A stretch of 64,000 bases of DNA, taken from NCBI RefSeq assembly GCF_007673525.1, contig NZ_VDZU01000001.1, forward strand, positions 620,001 to 684,000, written 5' to 3'. Shown here piece after piece: positions 1 to 7,366 of the stretch. Positions within the stretch are counted from its first letter, which is position 1. Every line of letters begins with the position of its first letter. The translations under genes were made by a program, and so were the position numbers. The stretch is from Fictibacillus phosphorivorans (lineage in GTDB: Bacteria; Bacillota; Bacilli; Bacillales; Fictibacillaceae). Under the pieces are notes generated by a model. That model had not been told where the DNA came from, made no database searches, and saw nothing but the letters and a program-made list of their open reading frames with translations.

Positions 1-1
1 G

Positions 2-778
2 ACTGCCGTTTTAACGTTGATGACGAATAGCGGTCGTTGGATTCAAGATTTTCTTCAACTCGTTACCCGTGAACATGACATCATAAAAGTGGCAGATCCA
101 TACGTGCAGATCAGCTCGATCATGCCGCAAAAACGAAATCCGGTTTCTATTGAGCATTCGCGGGCACTGGCCAGTTCCTCCATTGGAGAAGCGCTTGCCG
201 CTATCACGATGATTCACAACACACCTTTTGGCGATATCGTCGATACAGAAGACGACCTTCAGCCGCATCTATATAGAAGTTATGAAAAAGCAAACCGGGT
301 AATGCACCTCATGCATGCGGTCATCCGAACGATGGAAGTGAACAAAGATCGAGCCCTCGCTCGTGCAAAAACATCTTGTATCACGATTACAGAGCTTGCG
401 GATTTTTTAGCGAAAGAAAAGAGTGTACCGTTTCGCGCTGCTCACAAAATAGCGAGCACCCTTGCAAAAAAGTGCTCATCGGAAAAGTTAGAACTATATG
501 AACTGCCCCTTCAAACGGTTCAACAAATTTTGATGACTCATCACCAAAACCTGACTCTCACCCAAAAAGAGTGGGAAGAAATCATCTGCCCCATCCAATT
601 TGTGATAAGGCGTAGTATTCAGGGTGGACCGAATTCGGATGAGGTGAGGAGGATGGCAGAAGAACGACACACTGTGATAAATGATCTAGTAAAGTGTCAG
701 GAAGAAAGGAGATCGACCCAAACAATAGCAGAAAATAAGCTGCGATGTGCAATTTGTAGTCTAATAGAAGGAAATTAA
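2..778 (+). CDS. argH: argininosuccinate lyase-like protein, C-terminal part (5' end outside window)
   Basis: This is the 3' part of a lyase of the fumarase/aspartase/argininosuccinate lyase superfamily. The frame is open from base 2, so the first visible ATG (17) is internal and the true start lies outside the window. The superfamily signature SSIMPQKRNP is present around codon 40 of the visible part, followed by the helical C-terminal region (HNTPFGD and DTEDDLQ are ArgH-like). ArgH splits argininosuccinate into arginine and fumarate in the cytoplasm. The signature is slightly off the usual GSSxMPQKKNP, and no other arginine gene is visible. It could therefore be one of the ArgH paralogues used outside arginine synthesis. 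An intrinsic terminator follows directly. Confidence 0.75.
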   Translation, partial: TAVLTLMTNSGRWIQDFLQLVTREHDIIKVADPYVQISSIMPQKRNPVSIEHSRALASSSIGEALAAITMIHNTPFGDIVDTEDDLQPHLYRSYEKANRVMHLMHAVIRTMEVNKDRALARAKTSCITITELADFLAKEKSVPFRAAHKIASTLAKKCSSEKLELYELPLQTVQQILMTHHQNLTLTQKEWEEIICPIQFVIRRSIQGGPNSDEVRRMAEERHTVINDLVKCQEERRSTQTIAENKLRCAICSLIEGN

Positions 779-802
779 AAAAAGCCAGCAGGCTTTTTTT
801 CG
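777..802 (+). terminator. intrinsic terminator after the lyase gene
   Basis: AAAAAGCC/GGCTTTTT hairpin with a four-base loop, followed by a T run, immediately after the stop codon. Confidence 0.85.
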
Positions 803-882
803 TTTCCTGTCGAAAAGACAGTTAAATAAATATCCATAATTTCCGATATATGTAATAAACGGTATTTTTGAAGGAGGAGAAC

Positions 883-2196
883 ATGGAGAAAACGGTTGTA
901 AAACGGTTAGTGATGACTTCTGCGTTTGCTGGTGCATTTTTTGCTGTGCCTCTCGTTGGTGAAGCTGCCTTAGGTGATAACACTCTTAAACAGGGGACAA
1001 CGCATGCGGATGTTCAGCAGCTGCAATCCATTTTAAAGCAAAAAGGATACTTCAAAGATTCACAAACGACAACGTATTTTGGACCGGTTACAAAAAAGGC
1101 AGTTATGGATTTTCAGAGAGCGAACGGACTCGTGGTAGATGGGATCGTGGGGAAGAATACGTATAGCAAGCTGTTGCAGAAGTCGTTTCAAGAAACGGCC
1201 CCGAAACCAGCACCAAATCCAATAACAGCTAAGCCAGTTCCGTCAAAGCCAGCTGCATCAAACCCAGCGGCTAACACTTCTTCCAAAGAAATGAAGCTGA
1301 AGTCCACAGGACAAGCTGTCATGAAGCTTCAGCAAGACCTTAAGTTCCTTGGTTATTTTACATATTATAAAACGACCGATTATTATGGAACGATCACAAC
1401 AGAAGCGGTTCGCAAATTTCAGATCAGTCAAAAATTAAAAGCTACAGGTGTAGCTGATGCGAAAACGCAAGAACTGATTCTGAAAGCTGTGGCGGCTAAA
1501 AAGGCACCAGCGGCTCCACCTTCACCAAAGCCAACGCCGGCTCCATCAAAACCGGCGACACCACCAGCTCCAAAGCCCCAGCCAAGCACTTCTAAGGACT
1601 TGAAGTTTGGCACAACAGGGCAGGAAGTCAAACAGTTACAAACACGCCTGAAAAATCTAGGCTTCTTTACATACCCTATGATCACGGACTATTTTGGGAC
1701 GGTAACAGAAGATAGTGTTGAAGCGTTTCAAAAGGCACACGGCCTACCTGTGACAGGAGTCGTAACCAAAACCGTTTTGGATAAGATGACTGAAGTAGAG
1801 AACAAAAAGCCAGAGCCTGTCAAAACACCGAACGAAATTACAATCAACGTGATCGCGAACGCGGCAGAACTTATGGGAACGCCGTACGTTTGGGCAGGAA
1901 CGACTCCGAGCGGCTTTGACTGCAGTGGTTTTATTCAATATGTGTTTGCAAAAGAAGACGTTGCACTTCCAAGGACGGTTGCTCAGATGTGGAACGCCAC
2001 AACGGCTGTATCTAAGCCAGCAGTTGGCGATCTTGTATTCTTTGAAACGTATGCCACTGGTCCATCACACCTTGGCATCTATCTAGGAAACGATCAGTTC
2101 GTTCATAGCGGATCGAGCACAGGCGTGACGATCAGCAATCTTACTTATAAGTATTGGCAAGACCGATATCTCGGTGCTAAGCGTATCAACTACTAA
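883..2196 (+). CDS. secreted NlpC/P60 peptidoglycan hydrolase with three PG_binding_1 domains
   Basis: Exported cell-wall hydrolase of 437 aa. I place the start at ATG 883 because AAGGAGG lies at 871-877; a TTG 15 bases upstream is in frame but has no ribosome binding site. Signal peptide about residues 1-28, ending near GEAALG. Three peptidoglycan-binding (PG_binding_1) repeats follow, each with a TTxYFG/TTDYFG-type turn and an FQ helix, separated by proline/lysine-rich linkers. The C-terminal ~120 aa is an NlpC/P60 domain with catalytic Cys in FDCSGFIQYV and His in SHLGIYLGN. NlpC/P60 enzymes normally cut D-Glu-meso-DAP type peptide bonds in the wall. It is closely related to the shorter protein at 9653. 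Monocistronic, with terminators on both sides. Confidence 0.92.
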   Translation: MEKTVVKRLVMTSAFAGAFFAVPLVGEAALGDNTLKQGTTHADVQQLQSILKQKGYFKDSQTTTYFGPVTKKAVMDFQRANGLVVDGIVGKNTYSKLLQKSFQETAPKPAPNPITAKPVPSKPAASNPAANTSSKEMKLKSTGQAVMKLQQDLKFLGYFTYYKTTDYYGTITTEAVRKFQISQKLKATGVADAKTQELILKAVAAKKAPAAPPSPKPTPAPSKPATPPAPKPQPSTSKDLKFGTTGQEVKQLQTRLKNLGFFTYPMITDYFGTVTEDSVEAFQKAHGLPVTGVVTKTVLDKMTEVENKKPEPVKTPNEITINVIANAAELMGTPYVWAGTTPSGFDCSGFIQYVFAKEDVALPRTVAQMWNATTAVSKPAVGDLVFFETYATGPSHLGIYLGNDQFVHSGSSTGVTISNLTYKYWQDRYLGAKRINY

Positions 2197-2202
2197 CAAT
2201 CT

Positions 2203-2248
2203 ATCACCTTGTGCGTATCCTTATCTATGCGCGCAGGGTGATTTTTTT
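2203..2248 (+). terminator. intrinsic terminator after the NlpC/P60 gene
   Basis: Imperfect stem ATCACC...GGTGAT with an inner GC-rich part, followed by seven T residues. Confidence 0.8.
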
Positions 2249-2264
2249 ATCATGGAGTTATCAC

Positions 2265-2293
2265 ACATTTATTGCCAGATATTTTGCTATAAT
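2265..2293 (+). promoter_or_regulatory. candidate sigma-A promoter of pbpC (extended -10)
   Basis: TGCTATAAT at 2285-2293 is a consensus extended -10 element about 40 bases before the TTG start of pbpC. The -35 region (2265-2270) is weak. Assigned by eye only. Confidence 0.4.
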
Positions 2294-2333
2294 GATTAAA
2301 CAACTGTTTAATGGTAGGGAAAGGAGTTCTGTT

Positions 2334-4343
2334 TTGAAGAATTTTTGTAGAATCCTCGTATTAGCAGCACTTTGTTTTGTCTTTTTGACGGCTTGTTCTG
2401 AACCGCCAAAGCCAGAGTCAACGGTGGAGAAGTATATGGCCGCGTGGCAAAAACAAGATTTTGAGAGTATGTATGACATGCTAGATTCAAAGTCTAAAAA
2501 AGCCATCTCGAAAAAAGAATTCGTAGATCGTTATACTACGATTTATGGTGGAATTGAAGCTGCAGATCTTAAGGTGAATGCTTCAGGGAAAGTGAAACAA
2601 AACGAGAAACAAGAAGAAAAAGCTGAAACATCGTATTCTGTAAAAATGAACACACTTGCGGGTCCAGTGGACTACACGCATAACATAAAACTGAATCTGG
2701 AGGAAAAAGAAGATACAGAGAGTTGGAGAGTTCAGTGGAATCCGTCACACATCTTCCCACAGATGAAGGAAGGAGATAGAATCTCAGCTTCATCCATCGC
2801 ACCAAAACGTGGAGCAATTCTAGACCGTGAAGGAAATCCGCTAGCTTTTAACGGAACAGCTTATGAGGTATCGATTGTTCCTCAAGAACTGCCGAAAGAT
2901 CAAAGCAAAACGATCGTTCCACTCGCAAAAATTCTAGGCATGACACCAGAGGAAGTTCAGAAAAAACTTGATCAGCCTTGGGTCAAGCCTGAATATAGCG
3001 TTCCAATTAAGAAGATGCAAACCGATAACCCAGATATTCAAAAAGCCGTCGCGCTAGAAGGCGTTCAGTCACCGAAAGTCGAAACGAGACTGTATCCGCT
3101 AGGAGAAGCGGGAGCTCACTTAACAGGTTACATCGCACAAGTGAACGCTGATGACCTGAAAAAGTTAGAAGGAAAAGGATATACCGCGCAAGATTTTGTC
3201 GGTAAAGCAGGACTCGAGAGATTGTACGAAGAACAGCTTCGCGGTCAAGCGGGCGGAGTCATAAAAGTACTTACGAGTGAAAAAGAAGAAAAAGCGGTTG
3301 TCGCAGAGAATGAGGTCGTAAACGGTAAAGACGTGAAAACGACGATTGATAGCGGCGTGCAGAAATCTATCTATGCTCAACTCCAAGGGGATGTGGGAAC
3401 ATCATCTGCCATCCACCCAACAACGGGAGAAGTGCTCGCACTTGTTAATAGTCCATCTTACAATCCGAATGAGTACACGCTCGGAATGACCGAAGCAGTA
3501 AGTAAAAAATGGCGGGATAACCCGAAAAATCCTTCACTAAACCGTTTCGCATACACATATGCACCTGGTTCTGTATTGAAACCAATAACGGCCGCAATCG
3601 GAATGGAGAACGAAACACTTAATCCGAGCGATGTGATGAACGTGAGCGGCAAGTCGTGGCAAAAAGATGAATCATGGGGCGGTTATACGGTAACTCGTGT
3701 AAGTGCCGTGCCAAATGTGAACCTTGAAAAAGCACTCATCTACTCAGACAACATTTACTTTGCTCAAGCTGCACTCAAGATGGGGCAAGAACCATTCGTC
3801 AACGGCTTGAAGAAGTTTGGGTTTGGCGAAGATCTGCCACTCGCGAATCCTTCTACAATAGGCGAAGAGGGAATGACCGAGGTACAGCTCGCAGATAGCG
3901 GATATGGGCAAGGTAAGGTTGAAATGAGTCCGCTTCATCTCGGAATCTCGTATACGCCATTTTTGAATAACGGAAATCTTTTGAAACCGCAGATTCTTCA
4001 AGATGAAGCGGCAGGTCAACCAACTGTTTTGAAGGAAAATGTAATTTCTGAAGAAACAGCAGCGATCCTTCGGGATGATATGTCGAAAGTGGTCTCAAAC
4101 CCAGCTGGAACAGCGCATGACGCTTATATGGCGAAGCTGCCGCTTGCAGGGAAAACCGGAACGGCAGAACTCAAAGCCAGTAAAGAAGACAAAAACGGTA
4201 TGGAGTTAGGCTGGTTTGTAGCTTACAATACCGAGAATCCTTCCCTTATAGTTACGATGATGATTGAAGATGTGAAGGGAAGAGGCGGCAGTCATTATTT
4301 GGTGCCTAAGGTGAAGAAGGTTTTCGAAGATCATGTGAAATAA
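2334..4343 (+). CDS. pbpC: class B penicillin-binding protein with MecA_N domain (PbpC/PBP3-like lipoprotein)
   Basis: Peptidoglycan D,D-transpeptidase acting outside the membrane. The start is TTG 2334 with GGAAAGGAG 7 bases upstream; this gives 669 aa, about the length I recall for B. subtilis PbpC, and places the signal peptide at the N-terminus. Lipobox LTAC at about residues 17-20 predicts a lipid anchor. Order: NTF2-like MecA_N domain (~25-145), PBP dimerisation domain (~155-330), transpeptidase domain (~350-665). Active-site motifs are intact: SVLK in YAPGSVLKP, SDN in YSDNIYF and KTG in AGKTGTAEL. Low beta-lactam affinity is typical of MecA-like members but cannot be read from this sequence. 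Single-gene unit ending in a strong terminator. Confidence 0.9.
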   Translation: MKNFCRILVLAALCFVFLTACSEPPKPESTVEKYMAAWQKQDFESMYDMLDSKSKKAISKKEFVDRYTTIYGGIEAADLKVNASGKVKQNEKQEEKAETSYSVKMNTLAGPVDYTHNIKLNLEEKEDTESWRVQWNPSHIFPQMKEGDRISASSIAPKRGAILDREGNPLAFNGTAYEVSIVPQELPKDQSKTIVPLAKILGMTPEEVQKKLDQPWVKPEYSVPIKKMQTDNPDIQKAVALEGVQSPKVETRLYPLGEAGAHLTGYIAQVNADDLKKLEGKGYTAQDFVGKAGLERLYEEQLRGQAGGVIKVLTSEKEEKAVVAENEVVNGKDVKTTIDSGVQKSIYAQLQGDVGTSSAIHPTTGEVLALVNSPSYNPNEYTLGMTEAVSKKWRDNPKNPSLNRFAYTYAPGSVLKPITAAIGMENETLNPSDVMNVSGKSWQKDESWGGYTVTRVSAVPNVNLEKALIYSDNIYFAQAALKMGQEPFVNGLKKFGFGEDLPLANPSTIGEEGMTEVQLADSGYGQGKVEMSPLHLGISYTPFLNNGNLLKPQILQDEAAGQPTVLKENVISEETAAILRDDMSKVVSNPAGTAHDAYMAKLPLAGKTGTAELKASKEDKNGMELGWFVAYNTENPSLIVTMMIEDVKGRGGSHYLVPKVKKVFEDHVK

Positions 4344-4376
4344 ACCAAAAGACCTCCTTAGTGGAGGTTTTTTGGT
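4344..4376 (+). terminator. intrinsic terminator after pbpC
   Basis: ACCAAAA-ACCTCC / GGAGGT-TTTTGGT hairpin with a short loop right after the stop codon. Confidence 0.85.
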
Positions 4377-4472
4377 TACTTTAAAGGCATTCATTTCATC
4401 TTTTTTGAGTTCTTCTTCATGTGTTATAGTAAGTTCAAGCATGTCACTTTTTTAGCAGGTGGTACATATTTC

Positions 4473-4970
4473 ATGAAACGATTTTTATTATATTGGCTCC
4501 CGGTTTTCTTGTGGATGGGTATCATATTTTATGCCAGTTCTCAACCTTACGAGAAACAAGATCTTCGGCCTACACTGTCCAGTAATCTTAATTTAAATAC
4601 GGTAGAGAATCTTTTTTCGTCGATCTCATTTCATTACGCAGGTGACGAAATTAGTATTGAAGCTTTAGGAGCGGCACATTTTCTAGAGTTCTTTATTCGT
4701 AAAGCTGCACATTTTTTCACTTATTTTGTTTTAGGCTTCTTGATTTACCGAGCACTTGACAGGTATTTGTTAAACAATCGTTTAACATTTATGACTTCAT
4801 GGATTTTAACCATTCTGTATGCCATCTCTGACGAAGTACATCAAGGCTATACACCGAATCGTTCCCCTCATATGGAGGACGTAATGATTGATACGATAGG
4901 TGGTCTTATTGGAATCATGATAGCTCTATTCATATACAGGAAAATTCGTACAAAAAAGAATTTAGTTTAA
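4473..4970 (+). CDS. VanZ-like family integral membrane protein
   Basis: Membrane protein of 165 aa with about four hydrophobic segments (residues ~5-22, ~75-95, ~108-125, ~140-158). It carries VanZ family signatures: a YASSQPY motif after the first helix, KAAHFFTYFVLG, and SDEVHQGYTPNR followed by an acidic D. Start ATG 4473 follows AGCAGGTGGT; the longer frame from 4419 would put hydrophilic residues before the first membrane segment. VanZ confers low-level teicoplanin resistance in enterococci, but most chromosomal homologues have no assigned role, and this gene has no van neighbours. I claim the fold only, not the phenotype. Confidence 0.85.
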   Translation: MKRFLLYWLPVFLWMGIIFYASSQPYEKQDLRPTLSSNLNLNTVENLFSSISFHYAGDEISIEALGAAHFLEFFIRKAAHFFTYFVLGFLIYRALDRYLLNNRLTFMTSWILTILYAISDEVHQGYTPNRSPHMEDVMIDTIGGLIGIMIALFIYRKIRTKKNLV

Positions 4971-5005
4971 TGCTACAATAATAGAAAAAGAATGCAGGTG
5001 ATACC

Positions 5006-5248
5006 ATGCAAATGCCAATGACGATGCAAGCTAACTTAGTGACGACTGGAAGAGAAAAACGTTTAGAAGGAAATGTATTTGAAGTTTCATTAGACGGCTA
5101 TATGCTCTTCATCTTAGATCATCCTGTACCCGTTCAAAAAAAAGAAAACAGCTCTCCAGTCGGGAAAGCTGTTATTAAAGAAGTTACGTGGAAAGAAGAT
5201 ACCACTCATTTGGTTTATGAACTAATTGATCTGCATAGTGTGAACTAA
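5006..5248 (+). CDS. small conserved protein, DUF2584-like
   Basis: 80-aa soluble protein without signal or membrane segment. ATG 5006 is preceded by GCAGGTGATACC. The pattern (M-P-MTM start, central GYMLFILDHPVPV, then SSPVGKAVIKEVTW) resembles the small DUF2584 family of Bacillus, from memory. No function is known to me. It lies 35 bases after the VanZ-like gene with no clear terminator between, so the two may share a transcript. Confidence 0.6.
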   Translation: MQMPMTMQANLVTTGREKRLEGNVFEVSLDGYMLFILDHPVPVQKKENSSPVGKAVIKEVTWKEDTTHLVYELIDLHSVN

Positions 5249-5254
5249 CTTTTA

Positions 5255-5282
5255 CGGAACCTCTCTAGGGGTTCCTTTTTAC
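5255..5282. terminator. bidirectional terminator between convergent genes
   Basis: GGAACC...GGTTCC hairpin followed by a T run on the + strand. It overlaps the last bases of the convergent C39-like gene and could serve both sides. Confidence 0.7.
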
Positions 5283-6037
5283 TTATAGGTAATGGCTTGT
5301 GAACCCATCTGTTCCCAAGCTTTCTTAAACTTTTCTAGAGGCAGTTTCCGGTTACTTTGCTGATTTAGCGGATCGTTCACATAAACATGGTCTCGATCAA
5401 AGCCAGTAATAACAACAGAGTGTTCCTTCCAAGTAATCTGAACTTGTCCAGTAGGTGTGTTCCATGTTCTAAATTCACTTTCAGGCAATGGGCTAAAATC
5501 GGAGTTAATGATAATCCATACCGGAGTTCCATTTTCTATGTTAGTCAGCACATCATTAAAGCTCTCACCGCTTATATCCTGAATTCTTCCCGGCAAATAC
5601 TCTTCTGCTAACTCTGCAACCGGTTTATGATAAACACCATATCCCATCTTATCAAAGGTATAGATGTCACCGACGAATCCTTCATTAGGATTTCCGTAAT
5701 AATAAGTTCCATTTTCATTTCTATAAGGAGTATCTACCTTCTTAATCCTTTCAGCTAGCTCCATCTTGTCAACATCAACACCAGCATGTTGAAGGAGCAT
5801 CGCTAAGGAAGTAACCTCACATCCCCGGTCTAATTCTGGCATCTGTTGGATGAGTGGAACATGATCAACGAGTACCTTCCCGTTTTCACCTGTAGTTACG
5901 CTCTTTTTATTTTGAACAGAAAGACCTTCTTCCTTATTCATCCTCTCATTATCAATCTGCTGTTTATTACTTTGTGTAAATCCAAATAATCCTCCAATTA
6001 CAAATGCGAATAGTAGGGCGATAAAAAGTTTCTTCAA
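5279..6037 (-). CDS. exported C39-like (peptidase_C39_2) cysteine peptidase
   Basis: 252-aa protein with an N-terminal signal/anchor (residues ~3-22) and a C39-type papain-fold domain (~65-250). Catalytic Cys lies in [12 protein letters not shown], His in KEHSVVITG, and Asp/Asn in YVNDPLN. Start is TTG (6037-6035) with AAGGAG six bases upstream. C39_2 proteins in Bacillus are secreted, stand-alone members not tied to a bacteriocin ABC exporter, and no transporter is nearby. It is a clear paralogue of the protein at 55661-56566, which adds an SH3 domain. The substrate is unknown; wall peptides or secreted proteins are possible. Confidence 0.85.
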   Translation of the reverse strand: MKKLFIALLFAFVIGGLFGFTQSNKQQIDNERMNKEEGLSVQNKKSVTTGENGKVLVDHVPLIQQMPELDRGCEVTSLAMLLQHAGVDVDKMELAERIKKVDTPYRNENGTYYYGNPNEGFVGDIYTFDKMGYGVYHKPVAELAEEYLPGRIQDISGESFNDVLTNIENGTPVWIIINSDFSPLPESEFRTWNTPTGQVQITWKEHSVVITGFDRDHVYVNDPLNQQSNRKLPLEKFKKAWEQMGSQAITYK

Positions 6038-6213
6038 TGGGTACTCCTTACAAGGTTTTCTTTTATCTTACCAGACTAGTAAAAGATTTAAGCATAAAGA
6101 CTATTAAATAGATATGTAGTTCTATATATGTAATAACAATTACTCTCGAAAATATTCCTTTTTCCCGCAAAAAAACCAGTTGATTACAAATTATTTAAAT
6201 ATTTTGTCAGAGA

Positions 6214-6230
6214 TGTAATAACAATGTAAT
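6214..6230 (+). promoter_or_regulatory. WalR (YycF) binding box
   Basis: Perfect direct repeat TGTAAT-N5-TGTAAT, matching the WalR consensus for the essential wall-metabolism two-component system. It lies about 170 bases upstream of an NlpC/P60-LysM hydrolase gene, the class of gene WalR usually controls. The rest of the 363-base gap (6038-6400) holds only this box and the hairpins described separately. Confidence 0.7.
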
Positions 6231-6353
6231 AAATTGTCACTATTTTTCGTGGTACCATAGGCATGGGGATAAAGGGACAAGGAATAGGTAGAATTGTACA
6301 TTATACATAACTTATATCAAACCATAGATTCATAATCTACTAGACTACTTGGC

Positions 6354-6392
6354 CCAATTGATGAAATTACATCAAAGTAATCAATTGGAGGG
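6354..6392 (+). promoter_or_regulatory. leader hairpins overlapping the ribosome binding site
   Basis: A 9-bp perfect inverted repeat, CCAATTGAT (6354-6362) with ATCAATTGG (6380-6388), takes the first two bases of the GGAGGG ribosome binding site (6387-6392). A shorter hairpin, TTGATG (6358-6363) with CATCAA (6370-6375), uses part of the same 5' arm and is mutually exclusive with it. One form partly hides the ribosome binding site and the other frees it. Regulation by this switch is inference. Confidence 0.45.
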
Positions 6393-6400
6393 TACATACA

Positions 6401-7240
6401 TTGAAGAAGAAAGTAATGTCACTCATTATAGCAGCAGGGGTTTTAGTTCCATCGGCAGATTTAGTTCATGCATCATTAGGGGATGATGTCATCAATACAG
6501 GCGATAACTTCTTAGGAAAACCTTATCGCTATGGATCTGCATTCGGAAACACAAGTTCATTCGATTGTTCTTCATTTACGTCTTATGTATTTTCAAGACA
6601 CGGCATCACACTGCCTAGAACGAGTATTGGACAAGCTTCAGTCGGTACACCAGTATCAAAAGCAAATCTTCAAAAGGGAGATCTTGTTTTTTATGATACG
6701 AATTATGACGGAGTGATCAACCACGCTGGAATCTATGCCGGTAATGGAAAGATGCTTAACGCTCAATCATCTGGCGGTGTGCAATTTACAGATGCCTTTT
6801 CTCGTTATTATTGGGGAGCTCGGTATGTAACAGCGAGACGAGTGATTAAAGAAACACCAAAGCCTGCTGTAGCAGCGGCTTCAACGGTAACGAATACTAA
6901 CGCGCTTACGCATAAAGTGAAACAAGGTGAGACGCTTTATGGAATAAGCAAAAAGTATAAAACGACTGTAGCAAATATCCAAAAATTGAATGGACTAAAA
7001 TCCACTTCATTGCGTGCGGGTCAGGTGTTAAAACTTAAAGCACCAGCAGCAACACCTGCAAAACCAGCGGTTAAGAAAACGACGCCTGCTAAAACAATCG
7101 CGACAAAAACATATACAGTAAAAGCCGGTGACACACTTTGGGGAATTTCAAAACAATTCAAAGTGTCTGTAGACCACCTTGTAAAGGTTAATCAATTAAA
7201 GTCCACTTCTATATCTATTGGACAAAAAATAAAGTTATAA
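6401..7240 (+). CDS. secreted NlpC/P60 endopeptidase with two C-terminal LysM repeats
   Basis: 279-aa peptidoglycan hydrolase. Start is TTG 6401 with GGAGGG eight bases upstream. Signal peptide ~1-25 (ends near VHASLG). The NlpC/P60 domain comes first (~28-145) with Cys in FDCSSFTSYV and His in INHAGIYAGN. Two LysM modules follow (~170-213 and ~235-279), each with a KxGDTLxGIS or KQGETLYGIS core. B. subtilis LytE and LytF carry LysM N-terminally, so the domain order here is reversed. It probably cleaves stem peptides during growth; a WalR box upstream supports control by WalRK. Confidence 0.92.
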   Translation: MKKKVMSLIIAAGVLVPSADLVHASLGDDVINTGDNFLGKPYRYGSAFGNTSSFDCSSFTSYVFSRHGITLPRTSIGQASVGTPVSKANLQKGDLVFYDTNYDGVINHAGIYAGNGKMLNAQSSGGVQFTDAFSRYYWGARYVTARRVIKETPKPAVAAASTVTNTNALTHKVKQGETLYGISKKYKTTVANIQKLNGLKSTSLRAGQVLKLKAPAATPAKPAVKKTTPAKTIATKTYTVKAGDTLWGISKQFKVSVDHLVKVNQLKSTSISIGQKIKL

Positions 7241-7250
7241 AATGTCGAAA

Positions 7251-7288
7251 AAAACTTTAAGACGTCGAACTGTCTTAAAGTTTTTTTT
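7251..7288 (+). terminator. intrinsic terminator
   Basis: AAAACTTTAAGAC / GTCTTAAAGTTTT 13-bp perfect stem with an 8-base loop and a T tract. Confidence 0.9.
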
Positions 7289-7366
7289 ATTGGAAAATTA
7301 ATGTATCCAGGAACCGTTATACCGATATATAATTAATCATCAGAGTAGAGAAGGCGGGGGATAATA

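Noticed and set aside
868..882. TTG at 868 as start of the first NlpC/P60 gene
   Set aside because: The codons overlap the AAGGAGG site serving ATG 883.
2211..2333. N-terminal extension of pbpC from 2211
   Set aside because: It overlaps the preceding terminator and the promoter, and puts 41 residues before the lipoprotein signal.
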